Source of the DNA: Palsa-892 sp963751615
Lineage (GTDB): Bacteria > Pseudomonadota > Alphaproteobacteria > Rhizobiales > Xanthobacteraceae
NCBI GenBank assembly: GCA_963751615.1
Contig: CAVVVG010000006.1
Span: 186,001-250,000, forward strand
Direction: 5' to 3'
DNA: 64,000 nucleotides
This document shows, piece by piece, positions 52,226 through 62,421 of the stretch (within the stretch, counting starts at the first letter, position 1; each line of letters begins with the position of its first letter). The position numbers were made by a program, and so were the translations under genes. Below the pieces are notes generated by a model, which was given only the letters and a program-made list of their open reading frames with translations, was not told where the DNA came from and did no database searches.

Positions 52226-53785
52226 ATGACCAAAAAGCCTCGCTACTACGTCACGACTGCAATTTCATATCCCAATGCCGCGCCGCACATTGGGCACGCT
52301 TATGAAGCCATCGCGACCGACGCAATTGCGCGCTTTAAAAGGCTCGACGGCTATGATGTCTTCTTCATGACTGGTGTTGATGAGCACGGTCTGAAAATGA
52401 CTCAAACTGCCACAAAAGAAGGCATTACGCCGCGTGAGCTTTCCAATCGTAATACTCCACGTTTCCAGGCTATGTGCGATCGTCTCAATGTTTCTTATGA
52501 TCAATTCATTCGCACTACTGAACCAGCACATTACGAATCGTCGCAAGCAATATGGCGACGCATGGAAAATGCTGGTGACATTTATCTCGGCAATTACGAA
52601 GGCTGGTATTCGGTTCGAGATGAGGCATTTTACGCAGAGGCAGAAACGTCAATTGGATCAGGAGGCATTCGCTTTGGTCCACAAGGAACGCCGGTAGAAT
52701 GGACCAAAGAGCAGACTTATTTTTTCAAGCTCTCGGCATATCAAGAAAAATTGCTCTCCTACTATGAAATCAATCCGAATTTTATATTGCCCGAAACACG
52801 ACGCAACGAAATTGTTAATTTTGTTAAATCTGGCCTGCAAGACCTGTCTGTGTCGCGTACGTCCCTCAATTGGGGTGTTCCTGTTCCCAATGCCACCGGG
52901 CACGTAATGTATGTATGGGTCGATGCATTGACGAACTATATTACTGGCGTCGGTTATCCGGACGAGAAATCAAAGACCTTTCAACGCTATTGGCCAGCCG
53001 ATCTACACGTAATTGGCAAAGATATTGTTCGCTTCCATGCTGTTTATTGGCCGGCCTTCTTGATGTCGGCCGGTCTCCAACCACCAAAACGTGTCCATGG
53101 TCATGGCTTTCTCTTCAATCGAGGGGAAAAAATGTCGAAGTCAGTGGGCAATGTGGTTGACCCCTTCGCACTGGCAGATGCGTACGGCGTCGATGCGATA
53201 CGCTACTTTTTTTTAAGAGAGGTGCCGTTCGGACAGGATGGTAATTACAGTCACGAGGCAATTATAAATCGTACCAACGCAGATCTAGCCAATGACTTTG
53301 GTAACCTCGCCCAACGATCGCTTTCCATGATTGCGAAGAACTGCAACGCAAAGGTTCCGGAGCCCGGTTCGCTTTCGCCAAACGATCAGCAAATCATCGC
53401 TGCGGCCGATGCTATGCTCGAAAAGACACGCCAAGCGATGGAAACTCAACAAATCCATCAGGCGTTGAATATAATTTGGGCAGTAGTCGCGGAAACGAAC
53501 CGCTACTTTGCAGGGGAGGCGCCCTGGGCACTACGCAAGAAGGATCCGGTTCGCTTTGCGACAGTCCTGTGGACAACAGCGGAAGTCACGCGTCAGCTTG
53601 CCATTCTCACGCAGCCATTTGTGCCAGGGGGAGCGGCCAAACTGCTCGACATTCTTGGCATCGATGCGACGGAACGCGATTTCTCTTTCCTTGGAACGTC
53701 AGGACGGCTAAAGGCCGGTTCGATACTTCCTCCTCCGATCCCCGTATTTCCCCGTTATGTCGGTTCCGACGAGAGAGCGAATTGA
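52226..53785 (+). CDS. metG: methionine--tRNA ligase
   Basis: The 519-residue class I synthetase has HIGH in NAAPHIGHAYEAIATDA and KMSKS in RGEKMSKSVGNVVDPF. The connective region lacks zinc cysteines (GWYSVRDEAFYAEAETS), so it is the metal-free form. The C-terminal tRNA-binding EMAP-like domain is absent. It is followed three bases later by tatD. Confidence 0.97.
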   Translation: MTKKPRYYVTTAISYPNAAPHIGHAYEAIATDAIARFKRLDGYDVFFMTGVDEHGLKMTQTATKEGITPRELSNRNTPRFQAMCDRLNVSYDQFIRTTEPAHYESSQAIWRRMENAGDIYLGNYEGWYSVRDEAFYAEAETSIGSGGIRFGPQGTPVEWTKEQTYFFKLSAYQEKLLSYYEINPNFILPETRRNEIVNFVKSGLQDLSVSRTSLNWGVPVPNATGHVMYVWVDALTNYITGVGYPDEKSKTFQRYWPADLHVIGKDIVRFHAVYWPAFLMSAGLQPPKRVHGHGFLFNRGEKMSKSVGNVVDPFALADAYGVDAIRYFFLREVPFGQDGNYSHEAIINRTNADLANDFGNLAQRSLSMIAKNCNAKVPEPGSLSPNDQQIIAAADAMLEKTRQAMETQQIHQALNIIWAVVAETNRYFAGEAPWALRKKDPVRFATVLWTTAEVTRQLAILTQPFVPGGAAKLLDILGIDATERDFSFLGTSGRLKAGSILPPPIPVFPRYVGSDERAN

Positions 53786-53788
53786 AGA

Positions 53789-54568
53789 GTGCTTGTCGAC
53801 AGTCATTGCCACCTTGATTTTCCCGATTTCAGCGCTGAGCTCGACGCTGTGGTTAGCAGAGCGCGTGCGGCGGGCCTTGTCCGGATGGTCACCATCTCGA
53901 CACGTGTTGAAAACTTTGCAGTTGTCCGCGGCATTGCCGAGCGTTTTGAAGACGTATTTTGCTCGGTCGGAACACATCCACACCACGCGGCAAAAGAGCC
54001 AAATGTAACTGTTTCTGAGTTCGTTGCCGCGACAAAACATCCGAAGGTCGTCGCGATAGGAGAAGCCGGACTTGATTACCACTACAACAATAGTCCGCGC
54101 CATGAACAGGAGCGGGGATTTCGCCGGCAGATCGCTGCGGCTCGCGAAACAAACTTACCGCTCGTAATCCATGCGCGCGATGCAGATGATGATATTGCTC
54201 GTATTCTAGAGGAGGAATACAAAGGAGGTGCTTTTGCGTTCGTACTCCATTGTTTTACCGGCGGGGAGAACCTCGCGAAACGAGCAGTTGCACTCGGCGG
54301 TTATATTTCTTTTTCTGGAATTCTAACCTTCAAGAATAGCGATAGTCTGCGAAAGATTGCCGCAGACCTACCTGAAGACAGGATTTTAGTTGAAACTGAC
54401 GCACCTTATCTCGCACCCAGTCCTTGGCGTGGAAAGCGTAATGAACCTGCGCATATTGTAGAGACAGCACGCGTTCTGGGCGATACCCGCGGGGTAAAAA
54501 TTGAAAAAATCGAGAAAACAACTTCCGCCAATTTTTTTCGATTGTTTTCTAAAGTATCTTCGGTGTGA
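53789..54568 (+). CDS. tatD: TatD-family metal-dependent DNase
   Basis: The 259-residue TIM-barrel hydrolase has VDSHCHLDFPDF (HxH), AIGEAGLDYHY, LVIHARDADDDIA, LHCFTGGENLA and ETDAPYLAPSPWRGKRNEPA. TatD proteins are 3'-5' exonucleases active in DNA repair and turnover. The start is a GTG. Its stop overlaps the next gene's ATG in TGATG. Confidence 0.93.
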   Translation: MLVDSHCHLDFPDFSAELDAVVSRARAAGLVRMVTISTRVENFAVVRGIAERFEDVFCSVGTHPHHAAKEPNVTVSEFVAATKHPKVVAIGEAGLDYHYNNSPRHEQERGFRRQIAAARETNLPLVIHARDADDDIARILEEEYKGGAFAFVLHCFTGGENLAKRAVALGGYISFSGILTFKNSDSLRKIAADLPEDRILVETDAPYLAPSPWRGKRNEPAHIVETARVLGDTRGVKIEKIEKTTSANFFRLFSKVSSV

Positions 54569-55368
54569 TGAGTACAATCTTTACGATTCTCGGGTGCGGT
54601 TCGTCAGGCGGAGTGCCTCGAGTTGGGCAAGGGTGGGGCGACTGCGATCCGAATAATCCAAAAAATCGCCGCCGTCGCTGTTCTCTTTTGGTTGAACGCG
54701 ACATCAAACAAGGAAGAACTACTGTCCTCGTCGATACATCGCCTGACCTACGCGATCAGCTACTAGATGCCAAAGTATCAAAGCTCGACGGAGTATTGTT
54801 TAGCCACGAGCACGCGGATCATACTCATGGGATTGATGACTTACGGCCGCTTGTGCTCGCGCAGCGAAAACGGATCGATGTCTATCTAGACGCCAATACT
54901 TCTCGAGTTATGCATATGCGATTTGGCTATTGCTTTAAAACACCGGACGGAAGCGAATATCCCCCAATCGTCACTGAGCATCGTATCGAGGCTGGGCAAG
55001 CCATTACGATTGCAGGCGACGGCGGAGAAATTACCGCCATTCCTTTTTTGCAGGACCATGGCAATGGGACAGCGCTCGGTTTTCGTTTCGGCAATCTTGC
55101 TTATTCTTGTGACGTGAACGGATTTCCCCCGCAAAGCACCTCGATGCTGCATGGTCTTGATGTTTGGATTCTAGATGCTTTACGCTTTCGTCCGCATCCC
55201 AGCCACTTTTGCGTCGGCGATGCAATGCGATTGATCGAACTTTATCGTCCTAAACGTGCGATCTTAACGAACTTAAATACTGATCTCGATTACGACATTC
55301 TTTATACTTCACTGCCACGAAATGTTGAACCTGCTTATGACGGCATGCAGATAGATCTCTCACAATAA
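54568..55368 (+). CDS. MBL-fold metallo-hydrolase (PhnP-like)
   Basis: The 266-residue protein opens with FTILGCGSSGGVPRVGQGWG and carries the zinc motif LFSHEHADHTHGIDDL, plus FLQDHGNGTALGFRFG. This is the PhnP/RNase Z-like branch, often phosphodiesterases on cyclic phosphates. It is coupled to tatD and ends the operon. Confidence 0.9.
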   Translation: MSTIFTILGCGSSGGVPRVGQGWGDCDPNNPKNRRRRCSLLVERDIKQGRTTVLVDTSPDLRDQLLDAKVSKLDGVLFSHEHADHTHGIDDLRPLVLAQRKRIDVYLDANTSRVMHMRFGYCFKTPDGSEYPPIVTEHRIEAGQAITIAGDGGEITAIPFLQDHGNGTALGFRFGNLAYSCDVNGFPPQSTSMLHGLDVWILDALRFRPHPSHFCVGDAMRLIELYRPKRAILTNLNTDLDYDILYTSLPRNVEPAYDGMQIDLSQ

Positions 55369-55491
55369 ATAACTCAATCTAGGACGTGGACTCATAAACG
55401 CCTAATGAGATAGCTAAGAAATCTGATTGGCGCGAGACTTCGCTGAAGCAGCCTATTGGCTCGCGCATCCGTTCGGCTGAGAAGAACATTG

Positions 55492-57340
55492 ATGATCTTT
55501 GGCTTTTCCCTTCGTCCGGTTCTGGTCCTTTTGCCGGCTTTAGGGCTTGCACTGGGTCTTGCCCTTCAGTTTTCCGGGCGGGGAGTCTTGGCCGGATGGA
55601 TCTGGGCCGCATCCACTATACCGGTGCTGTTGGCGCTTCTGATCGAGATCGCCGCAAGCCTTCGCCGCAGCGAGGTGGGACTCGATATTGTTGCAGCGCT
55701 GTCGATGACAGCGGCGCTAATATTCGGCGAAGAATTGGCCGCTGCCGTCGTTGCGCTCATGTATGCGGGAGGCCAATACCTCGAGAGCTTCGCTGCGCGG
55801 CATGCGCGACGCGAGATGACGGCGCTCTTGTCCCGAGTGCCTCGGACTGCCGTTCGACATCGCGACGATCAACTGGAGGACGTCGGGATTGATGTCATTG
55901 ATCCTGGTGATCGTATTCTCATTCGACGAGGTGATGTTATTCCCGTTGACGGAACGGTGGCCAACGGCCTTGCCGTCCTCGATCAATCTGCTTTGACCGG
56001 TGAATCAATCCCCGTTCAACAGAAGGTTGGTGCAGCCGGTCATGAGCGGCTCGACCAACGTCGGCGAAGCATTCGATCTAGTTGCGTCGCGCCGCGCGGC
56101 CGAAAGCACTTATGCTGGCATTGTCCGTCTGGTTGAAGCAGCCCAGCGTTCGAAGGCTCCGATGTCGAGACTGGCCGACCGCTTTGCAATGGTCTTTCTC
56201 GGGGTCACCATCATTATTGCCGGTGGCGCTTGGTACTGGGCAGCAGACCCTATTCGGGCCGTCGCCGTGCTTGTTATAGCAACTCCATGCCCTCTCATTC
56301 TCGCCGTGCCGGTTGCGATCGTGTCCGGACTATCGAGAGCAGCAAAACATGGCATTCTAATTAAAGGCGGCAAGGCGCTTGAAATGATGGCACGCGTGCG
56401 TTCGCTTGTCATCGACAAGACCGGCACTCTTACCCATGGCAACGCGCGGGTTGTTTCAGTTTACGCTGCCTCGGGCTTTTCTGAGGATGAAATCATATAT
56501 ATCGCCGCTTCGCTTGATCAGGCATCAAAGCACGTCATCGCCCAAACGATTGTTTTAGAAGCGCGCACTCGAAATTTTCGTCTCGCTGTGCCGACCGACG
56601 TTGTTGAAACGCCGGGCGAGGGCGTTGAGGGGTCCGTCGATGGCCGACGTACAGTTGTGGGTGGAGTGCATTTCGTCCGGTCGAGACTCAAGGATTTGAG
56701 CTCACTATCTCTGCATACCCCCCAAGCGTCCGGGGCCATCGTAGTCGCCGTTGCCATCGACAACAAACTGGCCGGCGAACTCGTGCTCGCGGATGAACTC
56801 CGGGTTGGGACAGAGGTGCTGCTCCAGAATCTCCGTAACCTGGGTATCGAACGTATCGTACTTGCAACCGGGGATCGGCGAGACGTAGCCGATACAATAT
56901 CGGCCGGGCTTTCAATTGACGCTGTGCGATCTGAGCTCACGCCGGACCAGAAGGTTTTGGTCGTACTGTCAGAGCGAAAAAGTGGGCCGGTGATGATGGT
57001 GGGTGACGGAGTTAATGACGCCCCAGCTCTCGCCGCCGCAGATATTGGATTGGCAATGGGGGCTCGAGGTGCAGCCGCCTCGGCAGAAGCTGCCGATGTA
57101 GTCCTATTGATTGATCAGCTTGACCGCGTTGTGCCGGCAATTCAGATTGCGCGCCGGTCGAGATTCATTGCCCTGGAAAGCGTCTATGCTGGCATCGGTC
57201 TATCGGTCATTGGCATGATCGCGGCAGCGTTAGGTTACATCACTCCGGTCCAAGGGGCTCTTCTTCAGGAGTTGATCGACATCGCAGTTATTCTCAATGC
57301 ACTACGGGCGCTTAAAGATCGAACCATTCTGGAACCATAG
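55492..57340 (+). pseudogene. heavy-metal P-type ATPase, frame broken near 56039
   Basis: The first part (to about 56039) has three to four membrane segments, DIVAALSMTAALIFGEELAA, and the actuator motif DQSALTGESIPVQQKVGAA. The rest continues one base on: VMSGSTNVGEAFDLVASRRA, the membrane metal motif VIATPCPLILAVPVAIVSGL, DKTGTLTHG and GDGVNDAPALAAADIGLAMG. Dropping one base in ccgg at 56038-56040 gives one protein of about 615 residues. No N-terminal metal-binding (HMA) domain is present. The Cys motif is TPC, not the common CPC or SPC, so the metal is uncertain. Confidence 0.85.
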
Positions 57341-57541
57341 ACGTAGTCGCATTTGGGGGACGAGATAGCCGGGCATATAGGCTTCTGGGGCACCAATGTA
57401 CGAACGGCGCAGCTAAATGTTCCATAATATGTCTTCTGCGAATCAAGCCATAAAGTACAGACACGTTCAGCCTTATGCGAATTCCCTTTGCCCCTTTCCA
57501 CGATTTCTCACTAACCGACTACCCTGATCATCGGTGCTAAT

Positions 57542-58348
57542 TTGCAGCCTTCTCGCGATATCAAAGTATTGGTTGATTTGATGGCCGCGCTCCGTACTCC
57601 CGTTAGCGGCTGCCCATGGGACCTAGAGCAGAATTTCGAAACAATCGCCCCCTACGCGATCGAAGAAGCTTACGAGGTCGCGGATGCAGTCGCACGAAAG
57701 GATCTTCCGGCGCTTGCTGACGAACTTGGCGACTTACTTTTACAAGTAGTATTCCACGCTCGAATGGCGGAGGAAATCGGGGCTTTCAATTTTGGTGACG
57801 TCGTTTACGCAATCACCGATAAGCTTATTCGCCGCCACCCGCATGTATTCGGGGATAAGAAAAATATGAACCCTGAAGAAGTCAAAGCAATATGGAGCAG
57901 AATCAAGAGTGAGGAACGGGTAGTCCGCAAAGGCAGAAAGATAGGAGGAGATGGTATTTTGAGCGGAGTTGCCCTCGCTCTTCCCGCGCTAAGTCGGGCT
58001 GAAAAATTACAAGAGAAAGCTGCTGATGTCGGTTTCGACTGGCCCAGCATCGAACAGGTCAAAGCTAAAATTGGCGAGGAATTACAAGAATTGAATGAGG
58101 CGGAAGAAGAAAGGACGGCCGCCGCCGAAGAACTTGGCGATGTCCTTTTCGCCATAGTGAATTACGCGCGTCATTTGAATGTCGATCCTGAAGCCGCGCT
58201 ACGCGGCGCAAATCAGAAGTTCGAACGGCGCTTTGACGCGATTGAAACGGCTCTTAAGGCTCAAGGCAAATCGCCGGAGCAATCAAGTCTGCAGGAAATG
58301 GATTTTCTCTGGAACGAGGCAAAATCAGCAGAACATAATCAAAGTTGA
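57542..58348 (+). CDS. mazG: nucleoside triphosphate pyrophosphohydrolase MazG
   Basis: This 268-residue protein has two MazG domains. Acidic motifs are EEAYEVADAVARKDLPALAD followed by ELGDLLLQVVFHARMA, and in the second half EELQELNEAEEE with EELGDVLFAIVNYAR. It hydrolyses NTPs to NMP and pyrophosphate, cleaning up abnormal nucleotides and lowering ppGpp-linked starvation effects. The start is a TTG. It is convergent with hflX. Confidence 0.93.
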   Translation: MQPSRDIKVLVDLMAALRTPVSGCPWDLEQNFETIAPYAIEEAYEVADAVARKDLPALADELGDLLLQVVFHARMAEEIGAFNFGDVVYAITDKLIRRHPHVFGDKKNMNPEEVKAIWSRIKSEERVVRKGRKIGGDGILSGVALALPALSRAEKLQEKAADVGFDWPSIEQVKAKIGEELQELNEAEEERTAAAEELGDVLFAIVNYARHLNVDPEAALRGANQKFERRFDAIETALKAQGKSPEQSSLQEMDFLWNEAKSAEHNQS

Positions 58349-58351
58349 ACT

Positions 58352-59734
58352 TTACGTTATTCTATTCAGTGCGTTCGGAAATCGATCTTTGACCATATCT
58401 ATCTTAGCCGGATTCACGCGAACTCTAACTTTAAGCTGGCCGTCTTTCGTAAGTTCACGGCTCAGCACTTCACATTGACGATGTAACCAGCCGAGTCCCG
58501 CTCCGTCAGCCGGGTCAATTTCCAACGATATAGTCTTGCGGTGTGCGGTCACCTTGTTCTCGATGATTCTTAGCAAGGATAAGATTCCCTCGCCCGTCTG
58601 CGCTGATATTAAAACAGGCCGATTTTCCACAGGTCTTCGCGCTGCGGTGTTTTCAAGCCGTGCGCGGTCCTGCGCGCTTAAAAGATCAATCTTATTCCAA
58701 ATCTCAAGAATGCGGCCATGATCTTCCGTATCAATACCGAGCTCCCGCAAAATATTGGCTACATCAGCTGACTGTGAATCTGCGGCTAAGTGCGAGACGT
58801 CGCGTACATGCACGATAATGTCCGCCTCGATGACTTCTTCCAGTGTCGCACGAAAAGCCGCTATCAACATTGTTGGCAATTCGGAAATGAAGCCAACCGT
58901 GTCCGATACGATTATGCGAGAACCGTGTGGCAAATCGACAGCACGCAGTGTCGGATCAAGAGTTGCAAACAAAAGATTCTGAGCGCGAACGGAGGCTTTG
59001 GTTAAAGTGTTAAATAGGGTCGATTTGCCCGCATTGGTGTAGCCTACCAATGCCACGATGGGATAAGGCACGCGTTTACGATTTATGCGATGGAGGGAAC
59101 GTGTTCGTTTTACTTTATCTAACTCGCGTTCAATTTTCTCGATGCGCGATGCGATTTGCCGACGGTCTGCCTCGATTTGTGTCTCTCCAGGACCTCCGAG
59201 AAATCCAAACCCGCCGCGCTGGCGTTCCAGATGGGTCCAAGATCGCACGAGCCGGCTCTTCTGATAGTTGAGATGTGCTAGCTCGACCTGTAGCGCTCCT
59301 TCACGAGTTCGCGCCCTCTTTCCAAAGATTTCTAGAATAAGTCCAGTGCGATCTATAACTTTGGCGTTCCAGGTCTTTTCAAGATTGCGTTGCTGGACAG
59401 GAGAAAGTGCTGCATCCACAAAAACAACTCCGGCCTGTTCGGCCCTGACAATGCCACCGATTTCCTCTACCTTCCCCGAACCCAGGTAAGTTGCAGGCTT
59501 AATCGTCGACAGCGGAACAATTCCAGCACTCGCAACCTTCAGTTCGATTGCAGCAGCCAATCCTACAGCTTCTTCCAGTTTTTCCTCAATTCGATGCGAT
59601 GAAGCGCCCTTACTCGCTTTCAGCATTCTTCCAACGTATTCGGGAACAATAACAATCGCCGTCGTAGGCGATTGAGGAGGAATGAATTCAGCATCACTCG
59701 ATTTTTTCGAGCGGCCGAGGCGTTGCGGCTTCAA
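58352..59734 (-). CDS. hflX: GTPase HflX
   Basis: The 460-residue GTPase has the N-terminal domain with LGSGKVEEIGGIVRAEQAGV, a coiled linker, and the G domain: P-loop ALVGYTNAGKSTLFNTLTKA, FATLDPTLRAVDLPHG, SDTVGFISELP and NKIDLL. HflX splits stalled 70S ribosomes under stress. The start is a TTG directly following the hfq stop (TGATTG), so the two are co-transcribed, as in most alphaproteobacteria. Confidence 0.95.
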   Translation of the reverse strand: MKPQRLGRSKKSSDAEFIPPQSPTTAIVIVPEYVGRMLKASKGASSHRIEEKLEEAVGLAAAIELKVASAGIVPLSTIKPATYLGSGKVEEIGGIVRAEQAGVVFVDAALSPVQQRNLEKTWNAKVIDRTGLILEIFGKRARTREGALQVELAHLNYQKSRLVRSWTHLERQRGGFGFLGGPGETQIEADRRQIASRIEKIERELDKVKRTRSLHRINRKRVPYPIVALVGYTNAGKSTLFNTLTKASVRAQNLLFATLDPTLRAVDLPHGSRIIVSDTVGFISELPTMLIAAFRATLEEVIEADIIVHVRDVSHLAADSQSADVANILRELGIDTEDHGRILEIWNKIDLLSAQDRARLENTAARRPVENRPVLISAQTGEGILSLLRIIENKVTAHRKTISLEIDPADGAGLGWLHRQCEVLSRELTKDGQLKVRVRVNPAKIDMVKDRFPNALNRIT

Positions 59735-59995
59735 TCAAGCCTTATCCATAGCTGGGGTCGCTTCTTCTGGCTCGAACAGTTGGATCGGGTGTCCCGGCAT
59801 AATTGTCGATATCGCATGCTTGTAAACAAGTTGCGAATGTCCGTCCCGCCGCAACAATACACAAAAATTATCAAACCAGGTCACGACACCTTGCAGTTTG
59901 ACACCGTTGATTAGAAAGATTGTGAGTGGAATTTTGCTCTTACGCACATAATTAAGAAATGTGTCTTGGAGGTTTTGTGCTCTTTCCCCCGCCAT
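59735..59995 (-). CDS. hfq: RNA chaperone Hfq
   Basis: This 86-residue Sm-like protein binds small RNAs and mRNAs as a hexamer. AQNLQDTFLNYVRKSKIPLT and VKLQGVVTWFDNFCVLLRRD give Sm1, and YKHAISTIMP is Sm2. The ATG at 59995 has an AAGGA site, and an in-frame start further upstream is rejected by family length. The 176 bases to the upstream dat gene may hold its own promoter. Confidence 0.97.
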   Translation of the reverse strand: MAGERAQNLQDTFLNYVRKSKIPLTIFLINGVKLQGVVTWFDNFCVLLRRDGHSQLVYKHAISTIMPGHPIQLFEPEEATPAMDKA

Positions 59996-60171
59996 TGCCG
60001 TTATCCTTCTTGTTAATTGGGCGAGCGATTGTTTCGAGGCTTTGTTGAACACCAGTCGACTAAACACCGATGCCAAAACCGCATCGGCTGGGAAACTGTT
60101 GCATTAAAAAGCGGAACTCCCCGCGGCGCAAGACAAAATTGTGACGCTCAGACGCCCAAGGAATGCGCCCT

Positions 60172-61032
60172 TTAGCCTTCGACCTCGGCAACTTCGTGAA
60201 ATTTGGCGCGTAAGTCTCTTGCGACCGGTCCCGGTTTCCCATCGCCAATGCTTTTGCCGTCAATTTTCACGACGGGCATCACTATTTGCGTTGCCGCGGT
60301 CAGAAAGGCCTCTTTAGCGTTCAATGCTTCGATCACCGTGAACGGTCGCTCCTCGATTTTAAGACCCAGTTTGTTAACGACGTCGAATATAACCGTTCGG
60401 GTTATTCCTCGTAAAATTCCGTGCTCGGCCGGCCTTGTAACAAGAGTTTTATCGGTTGTGACGATCCAAGCATTCGAAGATGAACCCTCGGTGATATACC
60501 CCTTGTCATCAACAAACCAAGCTTCACTTGCATTTTGTTCTCGCGCCGCCTGCCGGGCAAGCACATTAGGCAATAGCCCGATCGTTTTGATATCGACGCG
60601 GTCCCACCTATTGTCTCTGAGGGTAATTACAGAAATTCCTAGGGCGGCAGAAGCTTCCGCTTTTTGAGGATCCTTTGAACGCGCAATTACGACAATGCTG
60701 GGTCGCGTATCCTGCGGAGGAAATGCATGCTCGCGGCGAGCCATTCCTCTTGTTACTTGCAAATACAGCAAGCCGTCTCGCACTCGATTTTTTTGAATCG
60801 TTTCCCGCAAAACAATACCAAGCGACCTGAAAGACATCGGCAAGGGAATGCCAATTTCGCCAAGCGAGCGCGTCAATCGCTCCATGTGGCGGCGTTCATC
60901 AATAAGGCGCCCTCCCCGAATTTCGCACACCTCATAAACGCCATCAGCGAACTGATAGCCACGGTCTTCAACATGAACCACAGCTTGCGCATATTGAAGG
61001 TAACGGCCGTTGACAAATATGACGCGTGACAA
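60172..61032 (-). CDS. dat: D-amino-acid aminotransferase
   Basis: The 286-residue class IV PLP enzyme has VEDRGYQFADGVYEVCEIRG, the PLP lysine in DRVDIKTIGLLPNVLARQAA, EAWFVDDKGYITEGSSSNAW, and ITRTVIFDVVNKLGL. It makes D-amino acids such as D-glutamate for peptidoglycan. Translation begins at a TTG with a weak ribosome site, 12 bases after ntrX. Confidence 0.9.
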   Translation of the reverse strand: MSRVIFVNGRYLQYAQAVVHVEDRGYQFADGVYEVCEIRGGRLIDERRHMERLTRSLGEIGIPLPMSFRSLGIVLRETIQKNRVRDGLLYLQVTRGMARREHAFPPQDTRPSIVVIARSKDPQKAEASAALGISVITLRDNRWDRVDIKTIGLLPNVLARQAAREQNASEAWFVDDKGYITEGSSSNAWIVTTDKTLVTRPAEHGILRGITRTVIFDVVNKLGLKIEERPFTVIEALNAKEAFLTAATQIVMPVVKIDGKSIGDGKPGPVARDLRAKFHEVAEVEG

Positions 61033-61044
61033 TTTTTTTTGACT

Positions 61045-62418
61045 CTAATCGACGCCGAGCGCCTTGAGTTTACGGTGTAGCGCCGAACGCTCCATGCCGA
61101 CAAATTCGGCAGTGCGCGAAATATTTCCACCGAAACGGCTAATTTGTGCAATCAAATATTCGCGTTCAAAGGCTTCCCGCGCTTCTCGAAGCGGAAGGCT
61201 CATTAAGTGTTCGCCTCCGCCAAGACCATTCGGCATGTTGGGTACTAGGGCGCCTACATCCTGCGGCAGCATGCTCGCGGTAACCGTCGCCTCAGGAGTG
61301 CCGCCCGCAAGAATCAGAAGTCGCTCTACGTTATTTCGTAGCTGCCTTACATTTCCTGGCCAATCATGTGACTCCAAGACGGCAAGTGCGTCTGCGCCTA
61401 TTTGACGTCTCGGTAACCCGGTAGCGGCCGAAATTTGATCTAGAAAATGGTCTACAAGCTCCGCAATATCTTCTCGGCGCTCAGAAAGCGGTGGCACTCT
61501 GATTGGGACCACGCTTAAACGGTGATACAGATCTTCACGGAAATTTCCATCAGCAACTTCAGATTCAAGATTGCGACCAGTGCAGGAAATAATCCTGACA
61601 TCTACATAAATGCGCGCTGTGCCGTTGACACGTTGAAAATTCTGCTCGACTAAAACACGCAAGATACGATTTTGTGTCTCACGAGGCATATCGGCTATTT
61701 CATCTATAAAAAGTGTACCGCCATCAGCTTCTTCGAGCGCTCCAATCTTGCGAGAACCGCCGTTGTTATCTCCTTCAACGCCGAATAGCTCAGCCTCCAT
61801 GCGCTCGGGAGTAATTGTTGCCGCGTTTATCACCACAAAGGGCCCACTGGCACGCGCAGAAAGATTATGGATCATGCGTGCTGTTATTTCTTTGCCTGAA
61901 CCCGATGGGCCTACAATAAGAACCCGGCTATTAGTGGGAGCTACGCGTTCGATAGTAAGGCGCAGTTGATGCATTGCTGGCGAAGAACCTACAAGCTTAT
62001 CGGAATGAGGCGCTAGTTGTTTTAACGACTTTACTTCACGCTTGAGACGCAATGTCTCGATCGCGCGACCTGTAACCAATACGAGCCGATCGGCATTGAA
62101 AGGCTTTTCAATAAAATCGTAAGCGCCACGCCGGATCGCAGCGACTGCAGTTTCAATCGTACCGTGACCTGAAATCATAACGACCGGTATATCCGGATAT
62201 TCGCTCTTGATTACATCCAAGAGAGCCAAACCATCAAGGCGACTTCCTTCAAGCCAAATATCGAGAAGAACAAGATGAGGCCGGCGTGCCTGGATAGCGC
62301 CAATCGCATCGTCTGCGTTTTTGGCAGTGCGAACTGAATAGCCCTCGTCTTGCAAAATTCCCGCAACGAGGTCCCGGATGTCAGCTTCGTCGTCCACAAC
62401 GAGGATATCTGTTGCCAT
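61045..62418 (-). CDS. ntrX: nitrogen-regulation response regulator NtrX
   Basis: The 457-residue protein has a receiver domain with VVDDEADIRD and phospho-acceptor Asp in LVLLDIWLEGSRLDG, an AAA+ domain with Walker A VGPSGSGKEITARMIHNLSA and TLFIDEIADMPRETQNRILR, and a C-terminal Fis-type HTH. The sigma54 contact loop GAFTGA is replaced by GVEGDNNGGSRKIGALEEAD, as is usual in NtrX, so it is unlikely to be a classic sigma54 activator. It regulates nitrogen, envelope and micro-oxic genes in this class. Confidence 0.95.
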   Translation of the reverse strand: MATDILVVDDEADIRDLVAGILQDEGYSVRTAKNADDAIGAIQARRPHLVLLDIWLEGSRLDGLALLDVIKSEYPDIPVVMISGHGTIETAVAAIRRGAYDFIEKPFNADRLVLVTGRAIETLRLKREVKSLKQLAPHSDKLVGSSPAMHQLRLTIERVAPTNSRVLIVGPSGSGKEITARMIHNLSARASGPFVVINAATITPERMEAELFGVEGDNNGGSRKIGALEEADGGTLFIDEIADMPRETQNRILRVLVEQNFQRVNGTARIYVDVRIISCTGRNLESEVADGNFREDLYHRLSVVPIRVPPLSERREDIAELVDHFLDQISAATGLPRRQIGADALAVLESHDWPGNVRQLRNNVERLLILAGGTPEATVTASMLPQDVGALVPNMPNGLGGGEHLMSLPLREAREAFEREYLIAQISRFGGNISRTAEFVGMERSALHRKLKALGVD

Positions 62419-62421
62419 GTC

